Shown here: positions 21,010 through 32,709 of the stretch, in pieces
How the letters are laid out: every line of letters begins with the position of its first letter
Position numbering within the stretch: position 1 is the first letter of the stretch
Assembly: GCF_950023065.1 (NCBI RefSeq)
Contig: NC_088678.1
Coordinates: 63,704,460 to 63,768,459 of the forward strand
Source: Planococcus citri
Lineage: Eukaryota > Arthropoda > Insecta > Hemiptera > Pseudococcidae
Length of the DNA stretch: 64,000 nt
Reading direction: 5' to 3'
Notes under the pieces: model-generated
Seen by the model: only the letters and a program-made list of their open reading frames with translations
What the model was told of the DNA's origin: nothing
Database searches by the model: none
Made by a program: the position numbers and the translations under genes

Positions 21010-22066
21010 TGACACGAGTTTATCATTCGGGTTATCTGTTTGCAAAATTCTTAGTTTATCTTGAATTCGGCGATTCTTCAATGACACGTTTTTAGTAGGT
21101 ATTCTCGTTTTCTTTGACTTGATACAATTTTTGATTTGCTTGGCTCCCCAAATCCCTCTGGAGTCGAATTGTTGTCGATTTTATTTTTCAATCAACTATG
21201 CATTGCATACTTTTATAGGTACATGTTTTAACAATGAAGGACCTATATTTTAAAATTTTTTTGCGAAATCTGATTTGTGATTGATGAAAATTAACCCATC
21301 TGTAAACAAACTCCACCTTCTGCAGAAGAAAATAGGACACGAAGTTGTCACAAGATCCACCATTCAGCTCAACCACGAAAAAAGTTATAACCAGTCATGC
21401 TGAAGTCTTCGTTCTTTTTTTTTCCTTTTTTGTTTTCCATTTCCACGAATGGGAAAACAAAAATTTGTTTCTGGCATCCACGTACGTATTTTCGAAGTCT
21501 GTATTCAAATGGTTCTTGAGATGTTAGCGGCTTGCCAAGTTTATTCGATGTATCTAAATTTTCAATATGCACCAATTCATTTACACTCGGAATTTCCTAT
21601 CCATCAGAACAACTTTACGCCTACTTACACTTACACACAGATATCGATAATTTTTAAACAATCACTTTTTGCAATCTTCTCTTCTAATTGGCCTCGCCCA
21701 TGGTGAATTTCTTCCTTAAAACTGTGGATATATGCCGAACAAACATTAGCCTCTTGAGGCATTGAAGCTAATTTTTTTTATTTTTCAGCTATTTTCGTCC
21801 AAATTCATTAAAGGCACGACAAGTAACGGTCTTAGGGAAATTCATCATGTAGAACCGAAGTATCGTTTTTTAGAAGATGAGTTGGTCTTATAGTTTGATG
21901 TTTTTGAATGATCAGTCGCTTTTCATGAATTATAATTTCTGAAGAAATCGGACGGTGACGTTAAAGATGAAGACGGTTAGTTTTGAATTTGAATGCAGTG
22001 AAATTAAAATCTAGTCTTTTCAAAAGAAAGAAAGGGATACACACGAAGAATCGGTGCCAGAAGGTA
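21010..22066. other. Unassigned AT-rich stretch
   Basis: Overlapping open frames on both strands at 21345-21706 are not protein-like. No repeat partner was found within the window. Confidence 0.3.
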
Positions 22067-23320
22067 TAGGGTGTTCCGGAAATCGTCTGCCAAACTTGAA
22101 TTGTAGATAGTACTCGAGCAGACTAACAAAAAACGTTATTATGACTAGTTGCCTATTTTTTGAAATGAAGGAGCCATGTGTTTCGCAAAATTCAAAGTTG
22201 ACTAATTTCGAAAAAAAATCATCAAAAATAAGAAAATATTTTTGAATCATTCAAATGATACCCATTACCCATAGTACTCGAGTGGACAAACGAAAAATGC
22301 CATTATGACAAATGGCCCATCTTCAAAATTGAGGTGGCAAACTTGTAAATTTCTAAATTTGTCTAGATTTGAACATTTCAAATTTTCAAATTGTGGTTGC
22401 CCCTTCAATTTTGAAGACAAGCAATTTGTCATAATAAGTCTTTCTGCTCGTCTATGCAAATACTAAGAGTTAGGGAAGTTGCTCGAATGATCCAAACATT
22501 TTCTCATTTTTGGCAAATTCTTCAAAATTGGCAAATTTTTGGCCAAACATGGTGTAACTTCTTCAATTTGCAGACGGTAAGAAAATGTTGGCAACATTGA
22601 AATGACTTCGATAACCCATAGTGCTCAAATAGACGAACGAAAAATCTTATTAGGACGACTTGGTTATCTGCAAAATTGAAGGCGCAAACACAATTTGAAT
22701 ATGTTTACAGACTTCATTTGCAATAAACCACTGATTTTTTAGTGACTCCATTTTCCTTAATTTATACGCATAGGTATTATTCGGTGCAACGATCCTTCGA
22801 ATGCCCGATAAAAGCAAACACCGGTTTCCAATAACCTGGAAATAAAATTGAAAGCTTGTACTGAAATTCTGTTTTTACCTTTGTGTTTGTTTGAATTTTT
22901 CATTCCTCTGCAGAGCATACATTTTCAATTTTTGTGGTTTATGGGACCCTGATTCCTTCGTGAGCGTCGATTTTCAGAAATTTCCCATTCATAGGAAAGG
23001 AGCGAGGGACGTTCAATGTGGAAATATGTATAGCTATTTGCTATTTCTAGGGGAAAAAATTCTTAATATGAGTAAAACGGACGGGGGTGCAGTGACAATG
23101 ACTATTGAAAATTTTGAATTGTGTTCACCCCTTCAATTTTGAAGATGGGCAATTTGTAACGATAACATTTTTTATTCGTCTACTCTAGTAATGAGTTATG
23201 GGCATGATTTAAATGATTCAACATTTTTATTATTTTTGATGATTTTTTTTCTTGTTCGTCTCCTCGAGCACTATCTACAGTTAGATTTTGGTAGACGATT
23301 TCCGGTTCAGTTTGTATGTA
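22067..23320. mobile_element. Fold-back element with alternating inverted modules
   Basis: The left end (CCGGAAATCGTCTGCCAAA from 22076, then TGTAGATAGTACTCGAG) is inverted at the right end (CTCGAGCACTATCTACA then GACGATTTCCGG, to about 23305). A module of about 100 bp, CCCATAGTACTCGAGT...GCCCATCTTCAAAATTGA, occurs four times in alternating orientation: plus near 22260-22345, minus near 22385-22480, plus near 22610-22690, minus near 23120-23205. No coding frame. Exact ends and target duplication are uncertain. Confidence 0.6.
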
Positions 23321-24600
23321 CTATTAGTTCTCAGCATCGATAAAAAAAAAAAAATGAAAAGGAGTAAAACATTCAATATAATGAAACACTTGGTATGTGC
23401 AACTGGACGATCAAAATAATACGATAATTACCATTCGAACGAAGAAACTATGTTGTTGCGATTCGCATCTCGTCTCGTCTGGTTTGAGAAAAACAGAGGT
23501 ATTTAACTTGCCTACGCGAATAATTTGAATTTGGTTACTCTCTAGGCAGTGCATAAATAAACACACAACCACAATGTAACGAATGGTGAAGTATGAAAGG
23601 GGGGTATAAGTAGTTGGATACGTGAACGTATCCTTCCCGTGTATATTATATGTAGATAACTGGTTCCTCATCGCGTATTTGTGCTTGACCTTTGATGTAA
23701 ATTTCAACGTATTCGCGTACGAGTTGGCGAACTTGGATTTAGAATGAGATGGCGAAGAAAGACATGGGTAAGTGGAGAGAGTCGGTGGCAAGAGGTGAGG
23801 TGCCTGGTTGTATAATATCATTGCTGTGCAGGGGAGAATACATTACATATACATAGTATGTAGTTTCGGTGAATTTAACCAGTCATCGAGTATCATCGCC
23901 AGTTGAGGTCATTAATCTATTACGCCACGACGATCTCATGGGTGGGGTGCGGATGTGATGGTAGATTTTTTATTTTGGAGTGTTGAGAGGTATTCTTTGC
24001 TGGAAATGTTTCCCCCTGAAAAAAAGAGTATAGAAATGACAACGAAAGTAACGTGTGTGGAAATCGATATACCTACATACTTGTTAAAGGTCGTAAAGGA
24101 TTTTTTTTCAAAAGTAACGTCCATAATTTTTACTGCTAGGCCTACGACGAGGCTACGAGGTCGTTTGAGACTTCGGAGTTGTGTAAAATGGCGATGCAAT
24201 GTGAAAAACAAGGCGAGTTATTGGTAGAGGTGTCGAGCGCGCGTGTGTGTAATGCGTTTGGCGTATTTTCAAAATATGACGAGGAAAGTGAAACTACCTA
24301 GACGAGTTTAGGAAAGTAAAAACATCGTCCTTGGTCTGGCGAAATCAAAGGACTGTGTGTTTGTTTAGTTCTCTTTGTAGAATTAGAACATTTATACGAA
24401 CGAGTTGGAATTTTTCCTCCGAATGTGGGAAATGAAGGTGGGGAGAAAATGGGTCATCATTAACGTAATTTTATCGTTTTAAGGAGTAGCTTGGTTTGTG
24501 GTACGAATTTTTTCTAGTCGATATTTGTTTTTTTAAATTGAATTTTGGATGCATTTTGGGAGCTTTTGTAGTATTGCTGTGTTTTTGTATGTTTCTGTCT
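23321..24600. other. Unassigned GC-richer single-copy stretch
   Basis: 23400-24480 has more CG dinucleotides and few poly-A/T runs. Open frames at 23411-23821 (minus) and 23955-24227 (plus) overlap others and show no motif. Could be regulatory or ancestral unique DNA. Confidence 0.3.
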
Positions 24601-24604
24601 CGGG

Positions 24605-24735
24605 TTTGATTGGTGCGTCTTTCTATGATTAGTCTCGTTGGATCAGAAGATAATGGTTTTTATGCAACCATCAATCAATATGGTGAAAGTAAATGCAAAA
24701 ACTATCTTGCAATCAGCGAATAGCTGATAGCTTGT
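24605..24735 (+). repeat. CTTGCAATCAG family fragment with terminal hairpin
   Basis: TCGTTGGATCAGAAGATAATGG...AATATGGTGAAAG...CTTGCAATCAGCGAATAGCTGATAGC. The end ATCAGC-GAATA-GCTGAT (24713-24729) is a 6-bp-stem hairpin. The motif is at 24706-24716. Confidence 0.6.
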
Positions 24736-24756
24736 TTTTCATATTACGAAGTTAAA

Positions 24757-25179
24757 AAAACTGGAGGTCCGACAGTCGTTCCGATCCAGAAGGTCAGGAA
24801 AAGTGTGTCTTTTTGTCAGAAGGTCCTTTTTTCCGAATTTTCAAATAATTCTGCCATTTAATTAAAATTGAGCGAAAATTGAAAGAGCAATTTTTCAGAA
24901 TTTTTCATTTTTTTTAAACGTCAAAATAATTAAATACATAATAGCAAAAAATTGAATACTTTGTTAATGAACAAAAATTGATTATTTCTATTGCTTGACG
25001 TACTTTCTTGATTATTTTTTTGTTTCTTTTAAAAAGTATAAATTTAAAGCTTTGTTGTCAATTTTGTGCAAATGAATGGGGGGGGGGTGTCACAGTACAT
25101 GTTCAATTTTGAGAATGTCCTTCCAAAAGGTCCTTTCAAGGTCCTTCTTTTTAGTTTTCAGATTTTGTTAGACACCCTG
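24757..25179 (-). mobile_element. Probable DNA transposon end (GTTAGACACCCTG)
   Basis: 25167-25179 is the reverse complement of the CAGGGTGTCTAAC terminus at 1173. The interior has repeated AAGGTCC/AAGGTC words (24796, 24823, 25126, 25137) and a G run at 25078-25087. The other end is not clear. Confidence 0.35.
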
Positions 25180-27015
25180 AAAAAGTGTTTTCAACGTTTT
25201 TCTGAATTTAACAAAAATGTAGTCTTGAGTTTTTTGTAATGGCTTGAAGAGACCTATTAATGAATGAAAAAATGAAAAATAATTCAAAAACATTATTATT
25301 TTGAAAAAAGTTCAAATTTTTAAACTTTGAAATATGTAGTTGAACATGAACAAAAAAATTAGTGATTGTTGAGGTCATTTGGCCATCATTTTTTTCCACG
25401 CTTCCTCAAATCTCTTCCCCCCTCCTCCCCCCTCCAGCCCAAAAAATTGAGGAACGATGCTTCTATGCAACCTTTCAATTTGTTCTTCATATTAGAGCTG
25501 AGTATAAAACTGTATTTTATAAAATTATCTCTCTGAGGGATTACAATTTAGGTAGATGACGGTTGCATTGAAGACTTGTGTCAAGATAGTTTGCATATTT
25601 TTATTCAAAACTATTCGATTTTTAGTTTTAATCTTGTATTTCAGGTCTTCACAGACTTTTATCTTTTGCTAGCTTTTTTGCGATTGAAGAAGTACTTAAG
25701 AACTGTGTCTTCTGATTTCATCTTCTATGCTCATTATTCACCTAGAGATTTTTATTGAATCTCTTCTTAAAATCGACGATGATTTTCCCAATTTATCACC
25801 CTTTTAATTTTGTAAAAAATTTGACTCCATCTCTTTCACCAAATGAAAAACAAAATATGTGCCTTACCTTCATTTCCGTTTAATTCACGAAAACTGTTGA
25901 TAAACTAGACCAAAAATCGTCTCGATGAACGCTCAGTGATATTCTTTGATCGTCAGCCGTGGAAATGTTGTACCCATCATGTCACCTCGCGACCCTTGGC
26001 CTAATTCATGGCTCGAAAAACTAACAAAATTACGTCAAAACAACATTTAACGAAGAGTACCAAGTTGTTGAGAATTTTTTAAGAACCCCTGATACTGCAA
26101 TTTTTTAATTACATACTCGAAGAGAAATGCATCGCGTTGGATGCGCGAAAGAGATGTATACGATGGGCGAATAAATAACGCGGAAAGAAATGCTTCTTCG
26201 CGTCCTCCCATCGTTTGGTCAGAAGAAGAAGGTCTAAATTATACATAAGTTTAAAAATAAATCGCCTACGGTAAAAAAAACTTAGATGCGAATTAAAGAA
26301 GTTACTGGCGATTTTTTTTTTCGTTTTCTATCTCGCATTTCAAGTATCTAATCTACCTACGAGCATATATGCTTCTTAGTTCGTATACTATTTAGTTGCA
26401 TCGTTGCTGTTTTTCTGACGTGAGAGTGTAGAGTGTACCAGGTACCTGAACTTTTCTATACGTTCGAATTTCGCCAAGTTCACTGAACCAGTTGCTTTGC
26501 TGGGTATTATGGACGTGCGAAAATGGACGATGTTATGTTTTTTTTGGAACGTTTACACGCCATGTAGGTATTTTGCCTCTTGGCGATCCTATATCGTTCA
26601 TTTAGAGGGCAAGGTTTTATGCTATGCACACCATAGAACCAACTATGTTGACGATGAACGGTGTATGTAGTGTATAAATAAAGTACTCGAGAAATACTCG
26701 TCGTATGCGGTGCTTATCGAGAGAATTCGCGGTTGTGTTATTTTGTTATTCAACAATACACGCTTTTACCGCGTTAAATTGTCGGTCGCGTACGTGGTCT
26801 GTAAGATCAAGAGTAATGACCTACCTTAACTATGTACCGATCGTGACTCATAGTTTGGTTTTGGTTTGTGTGGTTGTGCTCGCGGTGATACGAACGATTT
26901 TTACGATCGAGTGGTGGCGGATTTGGTGGGAATCACGTATCACGTGTGCGATGCCGATGCCGACGGATTTGGCAGTGTCAAGTGGGAGGTGATGAAAGGT
27001 GTGAGGTGTGGTTGG
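25180..27015. other. Unassigned stretch
   Basis: AT-rich to about 26100, then GC-richer to 26990. A 95-codon plus-strand frame (26705-26992) is hydrophobic in places, but its text has no motif and no Kozak or splice support, so it is not called. Confidence 0.3.
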
Positions 27016-27021
27016 ATTATA

Positions 27022-28306
27022 CTAAAGTTCTAGATTAGGGAAGTATACGCATACGCCATTTTGGTTCGACACAACGGATGTAAACAACATTAGAACGTAT
27101 GTACGCATACAATCTTACGTGTAAAAAATGCAATTTTTTCGATTGTTCGCGGGTTCGGGTGAATTTTTAAGTAGTTTCCAGCTAAAGACAATGAAATTTC
27201 CTATCGATTGATGTTAAATTTTTGTTATATCGCGCAAAATTGACGATTTTCTGAATACCTACTTATATTATCCGATTTTTTCATACTATATGTGTCAACT
27301 TTAAACTAAAAATACTCGAAATCTTCAGTGAACACACAGGTATTTTAACATAGCAAAATGTTCGTAATTTCTTCGTCTTTAAAATGAGTGTTTATCGAAA
27401 GCTCTACATGCAACCGTTCAAAAGTTGTAGAAGTTTAAAGTTGCGAAAACAATGCAAAAACCAACCGCGGATGGTAAGTATTGAACTTTGAACTAGAATT
27501 ACTCAAAATTTTCAACGAACACATAGGTATATTAATACAGCAAAACGTTCGTTATTTTATCCTTCTTAAAATGGGTCTTTACCGAAAGCTCTACCTTCTA
27601 CCGTTCAAAAATTCTTGAAGATCAAAGTTGCGGAAAATGTTCTACAATCAACACTAAGTGACTGATAACAGTGATAACACAATTTGAACACTTTCCGCAA
27701 CTTTGATCTTCAAGAATTTTTGAACGGTAGAAGGTAGAGCTTTCGGTAAAGACCCATTTTAAGAAGGATAAAATAACGAACGTTTTGCTGTATTAATATA
27801 CCTATGTGTTCGTTGAAAATTTTGAGTAATTCTAGTTCAAAGTTCAATACTTACCATCCGCGGTTGGTTTTTGCATTGTTTTCGCAACTTTAAACGTCTA
27901 CAACTTTTGAACGGTTGCATGTAGAGCTTTCGATAAACACTCATTTTAAAGACGAAGAAATTACGAACATTTTGCTATGTTAAAATACCTGTGTGTTCAC
28001 TGAAGATTTCGAGTATTTTTAGTTTAAAGTTGACACATATAGTATGAAAAAATCGGATAATATAAGTAGGTATTCAGAAAATCGTCAATTTTGCGCGATA
28101 TAACAAAAATTTAACATCAGTCGATAGGAAATTTCATTGTCTTTAGCTGGAAACTACTTAAAAATTCACCCGAACCCGCGAACAATCGAAAAAATTGCAT
28201 TTTTTACACGTAAGATTGTATGCGTACATACGTTCTAATGTTGTTTACATCCGTTGTGTCGAACCAAAATGGCGTATGCGTATACTTCCCTAATCTAGAA
28301 CTTTAG
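27022..28306. mobile_element. Giant palindromic (fold-back) element, 621-bp arms
   Basis: The left arm 27022-27642 and right arm 27686-28306 are reverse complements of equal length (621 bp) with about three mismatches seen on reading. The loop 27643-27685 is 43 bp. The ends are CTAAAGTTCTAGATTAGGG and its complement. ATTATA directly flanks both sides (27016-27021 and 28307-28312), a 6-bp target duplication. Each arm also holds two diverged direct copies of a roughly 150-bp unit (27297-27449 and 27480-27638), both ending in GAAAGCTCTAC...CCGTTCAAAA. There is no open frame of note. Near-identity of the arms suggests recent insertion or arm homogenisation. Confidence 0.85.
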
Positions 28307-28312
28307 ATTATA

Positions 28313-29276
28313 CAAGTGTTTATTGAGATTAGGAATTGTTGTGTTTTGATTGCCAAGTGCGATGAAGTGCATTATACGATTATGTAGGTATGCGAAATTT
28401 TTAGGTGTAAAATGGTGAGAAATGGCGGAAGAATGAAATTTTTTGCAGGAAATGGTGGATTTTTTCCTATGTAAATGATTTGTTTCAATATTTTCGTCAA
28501 ATTTTGGCGACGTTGTGCTCGAAATTTGAGGGAGAACAATTTAGAATTTGAAAAAAGAAAGACAATATTTCAAATTCTCAAAGAAATAGAGTGAAAGGAA
28601 GAAAGATTTCTACGACTCGATGATGATGATGAGTATATGTTCTCCCCTTCTCACTTCATGTTTTTGAGAGTTTGAAAATATTTTTGTTCCTTTTTTTTTC
28701 AAATTCCGATTCAATATTCCTGAAAGAGATTTTTCCACTGACTCAAATTTTGAGCTTAATGCTGCAAAAATTTTATCGAAAAAATTGAACGAATTATTCA
28801 ACTGGTTAAAATTGTTATTTTCTATTTTGAAAATTCTCATTCTGAGCCAGTTTTCATATTTCTCTCCCCCCCCTCTTTCCCCTAATTCTAGGAATGACGA
28901 CAACATTTCGACCTAGGTCATTACCGTCATGTCAAAATCCGAGACGACTTTTAGGGTTCTACACTTCTACTTATAGGGGTTGAAAAATTAGCAATCATTT
29001 TTAGGCATGAATTCGCGAATTTCTTCTGCCGTTTGGTCTTGTAATTTTTCAGCGTAGAAGTAGAACTTTTAAAACGTTCAGGTCAGCCTTTTTACGTCAA
29101 GTTCTGATCCTCGTCTTCCATCCGCATCCAAAAAATTTTCTTGATTCAAGATTACTTACTACATACTAATCTGGGAGCGGGATAGTGAATTATAACCTTT
29201 TGTAAATTTTACATTAGTCACTTCCGACATTTTAAAAAGAAAATTCGATTTACTTTTACAAAAACAAATCACTTAC
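28313..29276. other. Unassigned AT-rich stretch
   Basis: No element end or exon was recognised. A short C-rich run sits at 28865-28880. Confidence 0.3.
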
Positions 29277-29366
29277 TGCTACCATGCCCTTATCATCGAA
29301 ATGTTTGTTTCCTGGGAAATTTAAATAACCCTTTTCTTCGATTTGTGAAAATGCTAATGAAATCAT
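29277..29366 (-). CDS. Candidate exon, unknown protein
   Basis: The minus-strand frame from an ATG at 29366 reads 30 codons (MISLAFSQIEEKGYL, then FPGNKHFDDKGMVA) and ends at GCA|GTAAGT, a strong donor. The frame is open further upstream to about 29400 (KKSAESDIQK). No acceptor with a good pyrimidine tract was found upstream, so it could be a first coding exon. Family unknown. Confidence 0.35.
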
Positions 29367-29375
29367 TTTCTGTAT

Positions 29376-30059
29376 GTCCGATTCGGCTGACTTTTTGGTA
29401 TAATATGTATTTCAACTTTCAGGATCTCGATTTGCCTGTTCGCACAAATTTCGATTATAGGAAAATTTTGATCAGTACTTCACATTCACTCGAACCAGAA
29501 ATGGAGTTTTCACGAGTTTCTCTCAATGTGCTGCGAGGTTGAGCAACGTCGAAGTTTTTGGGGATCAGTTTCATACCATTATTTTCAAAGTCTGATAACT
29601 ACATAGAAGTTGGCCAAATTTCAGATGGAAATCCGCCTTATTCTAAGGCATAAAAATCAATTCCAATTTGGAGTACCTACTTTACTGTAATTTACTGACA
29701 TTTATGAAAACTATCCAGTTTTGAAAATTTTTTCCTCTCAAATACTTATTTCGCATGGAATACTTAAGTCAAAACATCAAAATGTATATACCATAGTTAA
29801 CCACTTTCAACCAAAATTTGGCTAAAAATGGGAAGAATTGGTCTAATTTTTGGCTATTTCCCTCGATTTTTTAAAAATGGGCAATGATGGATAAAAAATT
29901 AGCTTCACAGCGTTTCAAAATATGAATTAATGCGTGAAGTACAATTTTTCAAAGCACAATTTCCCCAAAAATGTGCGATCTGCAAATTTTCTCCTAATCA
30001 GTGCTTAGGTTAAAATAAGCGAACGTTGACGTGAGATCTCATTAGTGCCTTTTGAAACT
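29376..30059. other. Unassigned stretch
   Basis: AT-rich and unassigned. From about 29810 the text (GCTAAAAATGGG...TTGGCTATTT) looks like degraded repeat. Confidence 0.25.
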
Positions 30060-30200
30060 AGGCTATTTTGAGCGGGGGTCAGAGCGAAAAAACGACGTTT
30101 TTCACCCCCTCCAGGAACACCTTCGGAGCTAAAACTTTTTTCTGAGGGACTTTCAACTCAAAATGAAGGTCTACCCTGAAGTTGGTCAAAATCTTTCAGC
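30060..30200 (+). repeat. Diverged repeat pair member (with 59860-60040)
   Basis: GGAGCTAAAACTTTTTTCTG...GACTTTCAACTCAAAATGAA then ACCCTGAAGTTGGTCAAAA parallels 59958-60030 in word order, with many substitutions. Old interspersed repeat. Confidence 0.4.
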
Positions 30201-30317
30201 TTTTTTACGAAGAATGTATGAAATTTATTTCATAAAACATCAAACCTTTTTTAACATAAAAGAATAAATTCGAAGACTTGAAAATCAAAGTATCGTGAAG
30301 GCGAAAAATAAACTTAC

Positions 30318-30470
30318 CTAGTTTTTCATTGATGGAGATCCTTTGGAAGGCCATTGATTGCATTATGGATTTATGGAGTCCATCCGCCAGTGACGCGATA
30401 AACCTCGTGTTTGGATAAATATTAAAGTGTATCCAACTTACGCGATCTTGTGTTTCGTGTTTCTGTCGGT
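30318..30470 (-). CDS. Candidate exon, unknown protein
   Basis: The minus-strand frame reads RVSWIHFNIYPNTRF, then ASLADGLHKSIMQS, and ends AAACTAG|GTAAGT, a strong donor at 30317-30312. The upstream border is uncertain; AACAG before TACTACAGAC is one candidate acceptor. A second GTAAGT-like site (GATCGC|GTAAGT) lies inside. No family recognised. Confidence 0.3.
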
Positions 30471-30699
30471 ATTTTTGTCTGTAGTACTGTTTAATATTGC
30501 CAAAGCCATAGAAAAATAACTTGAAATTAAATGATAAAATAATATTGTAGCCTGTAGGTAAGGTACACCTTATAGGTATGTATGACCTTCCAAAGACTTT
30601 AAATCTGATAATTCCCAATATAATTTCACTTTTAAGTTTTTAGAGTTTTTGCACGAAGTAAGAAAAAACTGGATTTGTAAATTGCTCTTTTTCATCATT

Positions 30700-31155
30700 G
30701 TCAACATTTAGCCAATCAGCGAGTAGTATTTTCAAATATAGCCCATTAACGAATAGTGCTTTTATAATGCTAAGCAATAATATTATTTTGGCGCTAAATT
30801 CGAAAAAGTTACCTGCAGTTGTTTTTGTCAATGATAATTCACCCAAGAAGTAGAACTGAAAAATCTGAAAAATATATACTTTTTTAATCGATTCTAAATG
30901 TTTAAGGTGAGATCGTGTTGATTATGCCATCGAAAGTTGTTTAGTTGAATGTTATAAGTGATAGTTTACGAGAAATTTTTTCAATTTCATTTTAATCGAA
31001 GTGGTAGGTACATTCTACTTTATAAATTATAAAAAAGATCAGGAAATTGAAAATCAGCTTCAAGTTGATATTTAAAAGCAAACTTACCAACTTAATGCAA
31101 CCATCGACCAATATGGTGAAAGCAAATGCGAAAACTCTCTTGCAATCAGCGAGCT
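30700..31155 (+). repeat. CTTGCAATCAG family, copy 3
   Basis: Colinear with 1801-2313: AGCCAATCAGCGAGTAG near 30712, TTTTGGCGCTAAATTCGAA near 30785, CTTTATAAATTATAAAAAAG near 31018, AATATGGTGAAAGC near 31108, and the terminal CTTGCAATCAGCGAG at 31139-31153. Confidence 0.65.
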
Positions 31156-31938
31156 AAATGCAACAAACCGAAATAAGAGTGTACTACTTTTTTATTGTTA
31201 TTTAAGTTGCGCAGATGTGGTAACACTGTTTTTTTTTTCATCGGGTGGGTAGAGGTACTGAAACGTGTTGGGTAGGAGTTACTAAAAAAAATTGTGCTTT
31301 CGTTGCCACTCTCTGAATGCCATATCATAGACACGAATTTTTTGAATTTCGCATTCAAGTTTTTTATTGAAAATTCTCGATTAAACATACTTTTTTCTAT
31401 AATTTTTCAATTTTTTCAAATAAAAAATGCGTTTTTTTTTTTGCAGAAGAACAAAAAAAATTGCGTTCAAAACGCAATAACTTATTTTTCTTTTCCTCTT
31501 CCTGCTTACCGAGGTGACCGAAATTTGGAAATTGAGTGGAAATTTTATTCGTGGCACCCTCCCCTTTTATTTGACACCAATTTTGGACTCGACCCCCACC
31601 CTTCCCCTCTTGACGATTTTTCCCAATCCCCCCTACAAAAAACCAAAAATGGACTTATTGTAGTCTGCCATCCACCTCCTCAATGAGGATTCCTGAAAAT
31701 ATACATAATTAATTTACTTACTCTTCTGAGTCTGATAATTAATAATTGAAGACGTCATATTAAAAAGGACATCTTCAATTTATTTCATTCGTGTAGTACA
31801 TTTGAAATCTACAAATTTCAAAGTAAAATCGGTATTTTATTCATATTCAAATTACCTGTAAGAAGTTGAAATTACGAGTATGTAGCTCTAGCTACCAGTA
31901 CCTCCTACCATTAATAAAGTTATCGCCGGTATACTTAC

Positions 31939-32081
31939 CAAAGCAAAACAAAATGTAAAACCTGAATAGTGAATATTCTGTCTAGGTCAATGAAATTGTA
32001 TACATGATCTTTCATGTAACCGATTCGCAGCTTTTCAATTACATTTGGTATTTTCAAATATATTCCAGGGAATCCATAGCC
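31939..32081 (-). CDS. Internal exon, unknown (DEG/ENaC-like guess)
   Basis: Acceptor TTCTGTGTGTAG before 32081 and donor CTTTG|GTAAGTATAC at 31938 bound a 143-bp exon open in one frame only: 47 codons plus two bases. Text starts GYGFPGIYLKIPNVIEK and runs to FTIQVLHFVLL. Both splice sites and the text are convincing. It shares a strand with the exon at 32587, but the phases do not fit directly, so another exon or a break must lie between. A resemblance to the extracellular part of pickpocket-type channels is only an impression. Confidence 0.45.
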
Positions 32082-32149
32082 CTACACACAGAAAAAATAT
32101 GTCTATAGTATGTACATTACATACAATAAATTTGAGTTGGGCACTATAA

Positions 32150-32510
32150 CAGTGGGTATGCTGGACCGCCATTTTCTTGCGAAAGCGAATTTTCTGTGAG
32201 TCGAAAAGTATGACATTTACAGAAATAATTCAAGAGCCCTCTTTTGTAGAAAATGACAAAATTTGACCAACTGGGCAACAATTTCTAAGAAAACAAAAAC
32301 ATTTTCATAACTTTCTTATTTTTTTTTTGAAATCTCAAGTTCTACTGCATGAAATTTCAAGATATTTGCACATCAGTTGGTCATATTGTTTCATTATCTA
32401 AGAAAAAAGACTCTTGTAAAATTTCCGTTAATGTCCTAGTTTTTGACTTATAGAAAATTCGCTTTCGCCAGAAACAGGCGGACCAGCAAACCCCCCTCCC
32501 TCCCAATAAT
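32150..32510. mobile_element. Short inverted-repeat element (TGCTGGACCGCC ends)
   Basis: TGCTGGACCGCCATTTTC at 32158 and GCGAAAGCGAATTTTCT are mirrored at 32453-32488 as AGAAAATTCGCTTTCGCC and GGCGGACCAGCA, about 37 bp with a few mismatches. The same end (GGTCCAGCA with CCCCTCC behind it) recurs at 36139 and a similar CGGACCAGCATACTCC at 37867. It sits in the presumed intron between two candidate exons. Confidence 0.5.
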
Positions 32511-32586
32511 AAGGATCATTAGGTAGTTGAGAACGGTGAAATGGCTCGATACCTATAGCAAAGATTAAAGAATGCGAAAAACTTAC

Positions 32587-32697
32587 CTACTATCAACAAT
32601 ATTACAGCTATTGCTTATCATCTGGAATCCAGTGTCTTTTCTACGCCATCGCCAGGGAATGTCTTTCTTCAACATTTGACGACAGTTGAACTTGTGC
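32587..32697 (-). CDS. Internal exon, unknown protein
   Basis: Acceptor TTGATTTTTCAG and donor GATAGTAG|GTAAGT bound 111 bp. Two frames are closed and one open: HKFNCRQMLKKDIPWRWRRK, then a Cys-containing tail (NSCNIVDS). Both splice sites are strong. Two cysteines and a WRWRR patch might fit an extracellular domain, but no family is recognised. Confidence 0.45.
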
Positions 32698-32709
32698 CTG
32701 AAAAATCAA

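Noticed and set aside
26705..26992. 95-codon plus-strand frame with hydrophobic segments
   Set aside because: No acceptor, no good start context and no recognisable domain; hydrophobicity is patchy.
30205..30317. Reading through the GTAAGT to a 137-codon ORF
   Set aside because: The text after the donor becomes Phe/Lys-rich, typical of AT-rich non-coding DNA.
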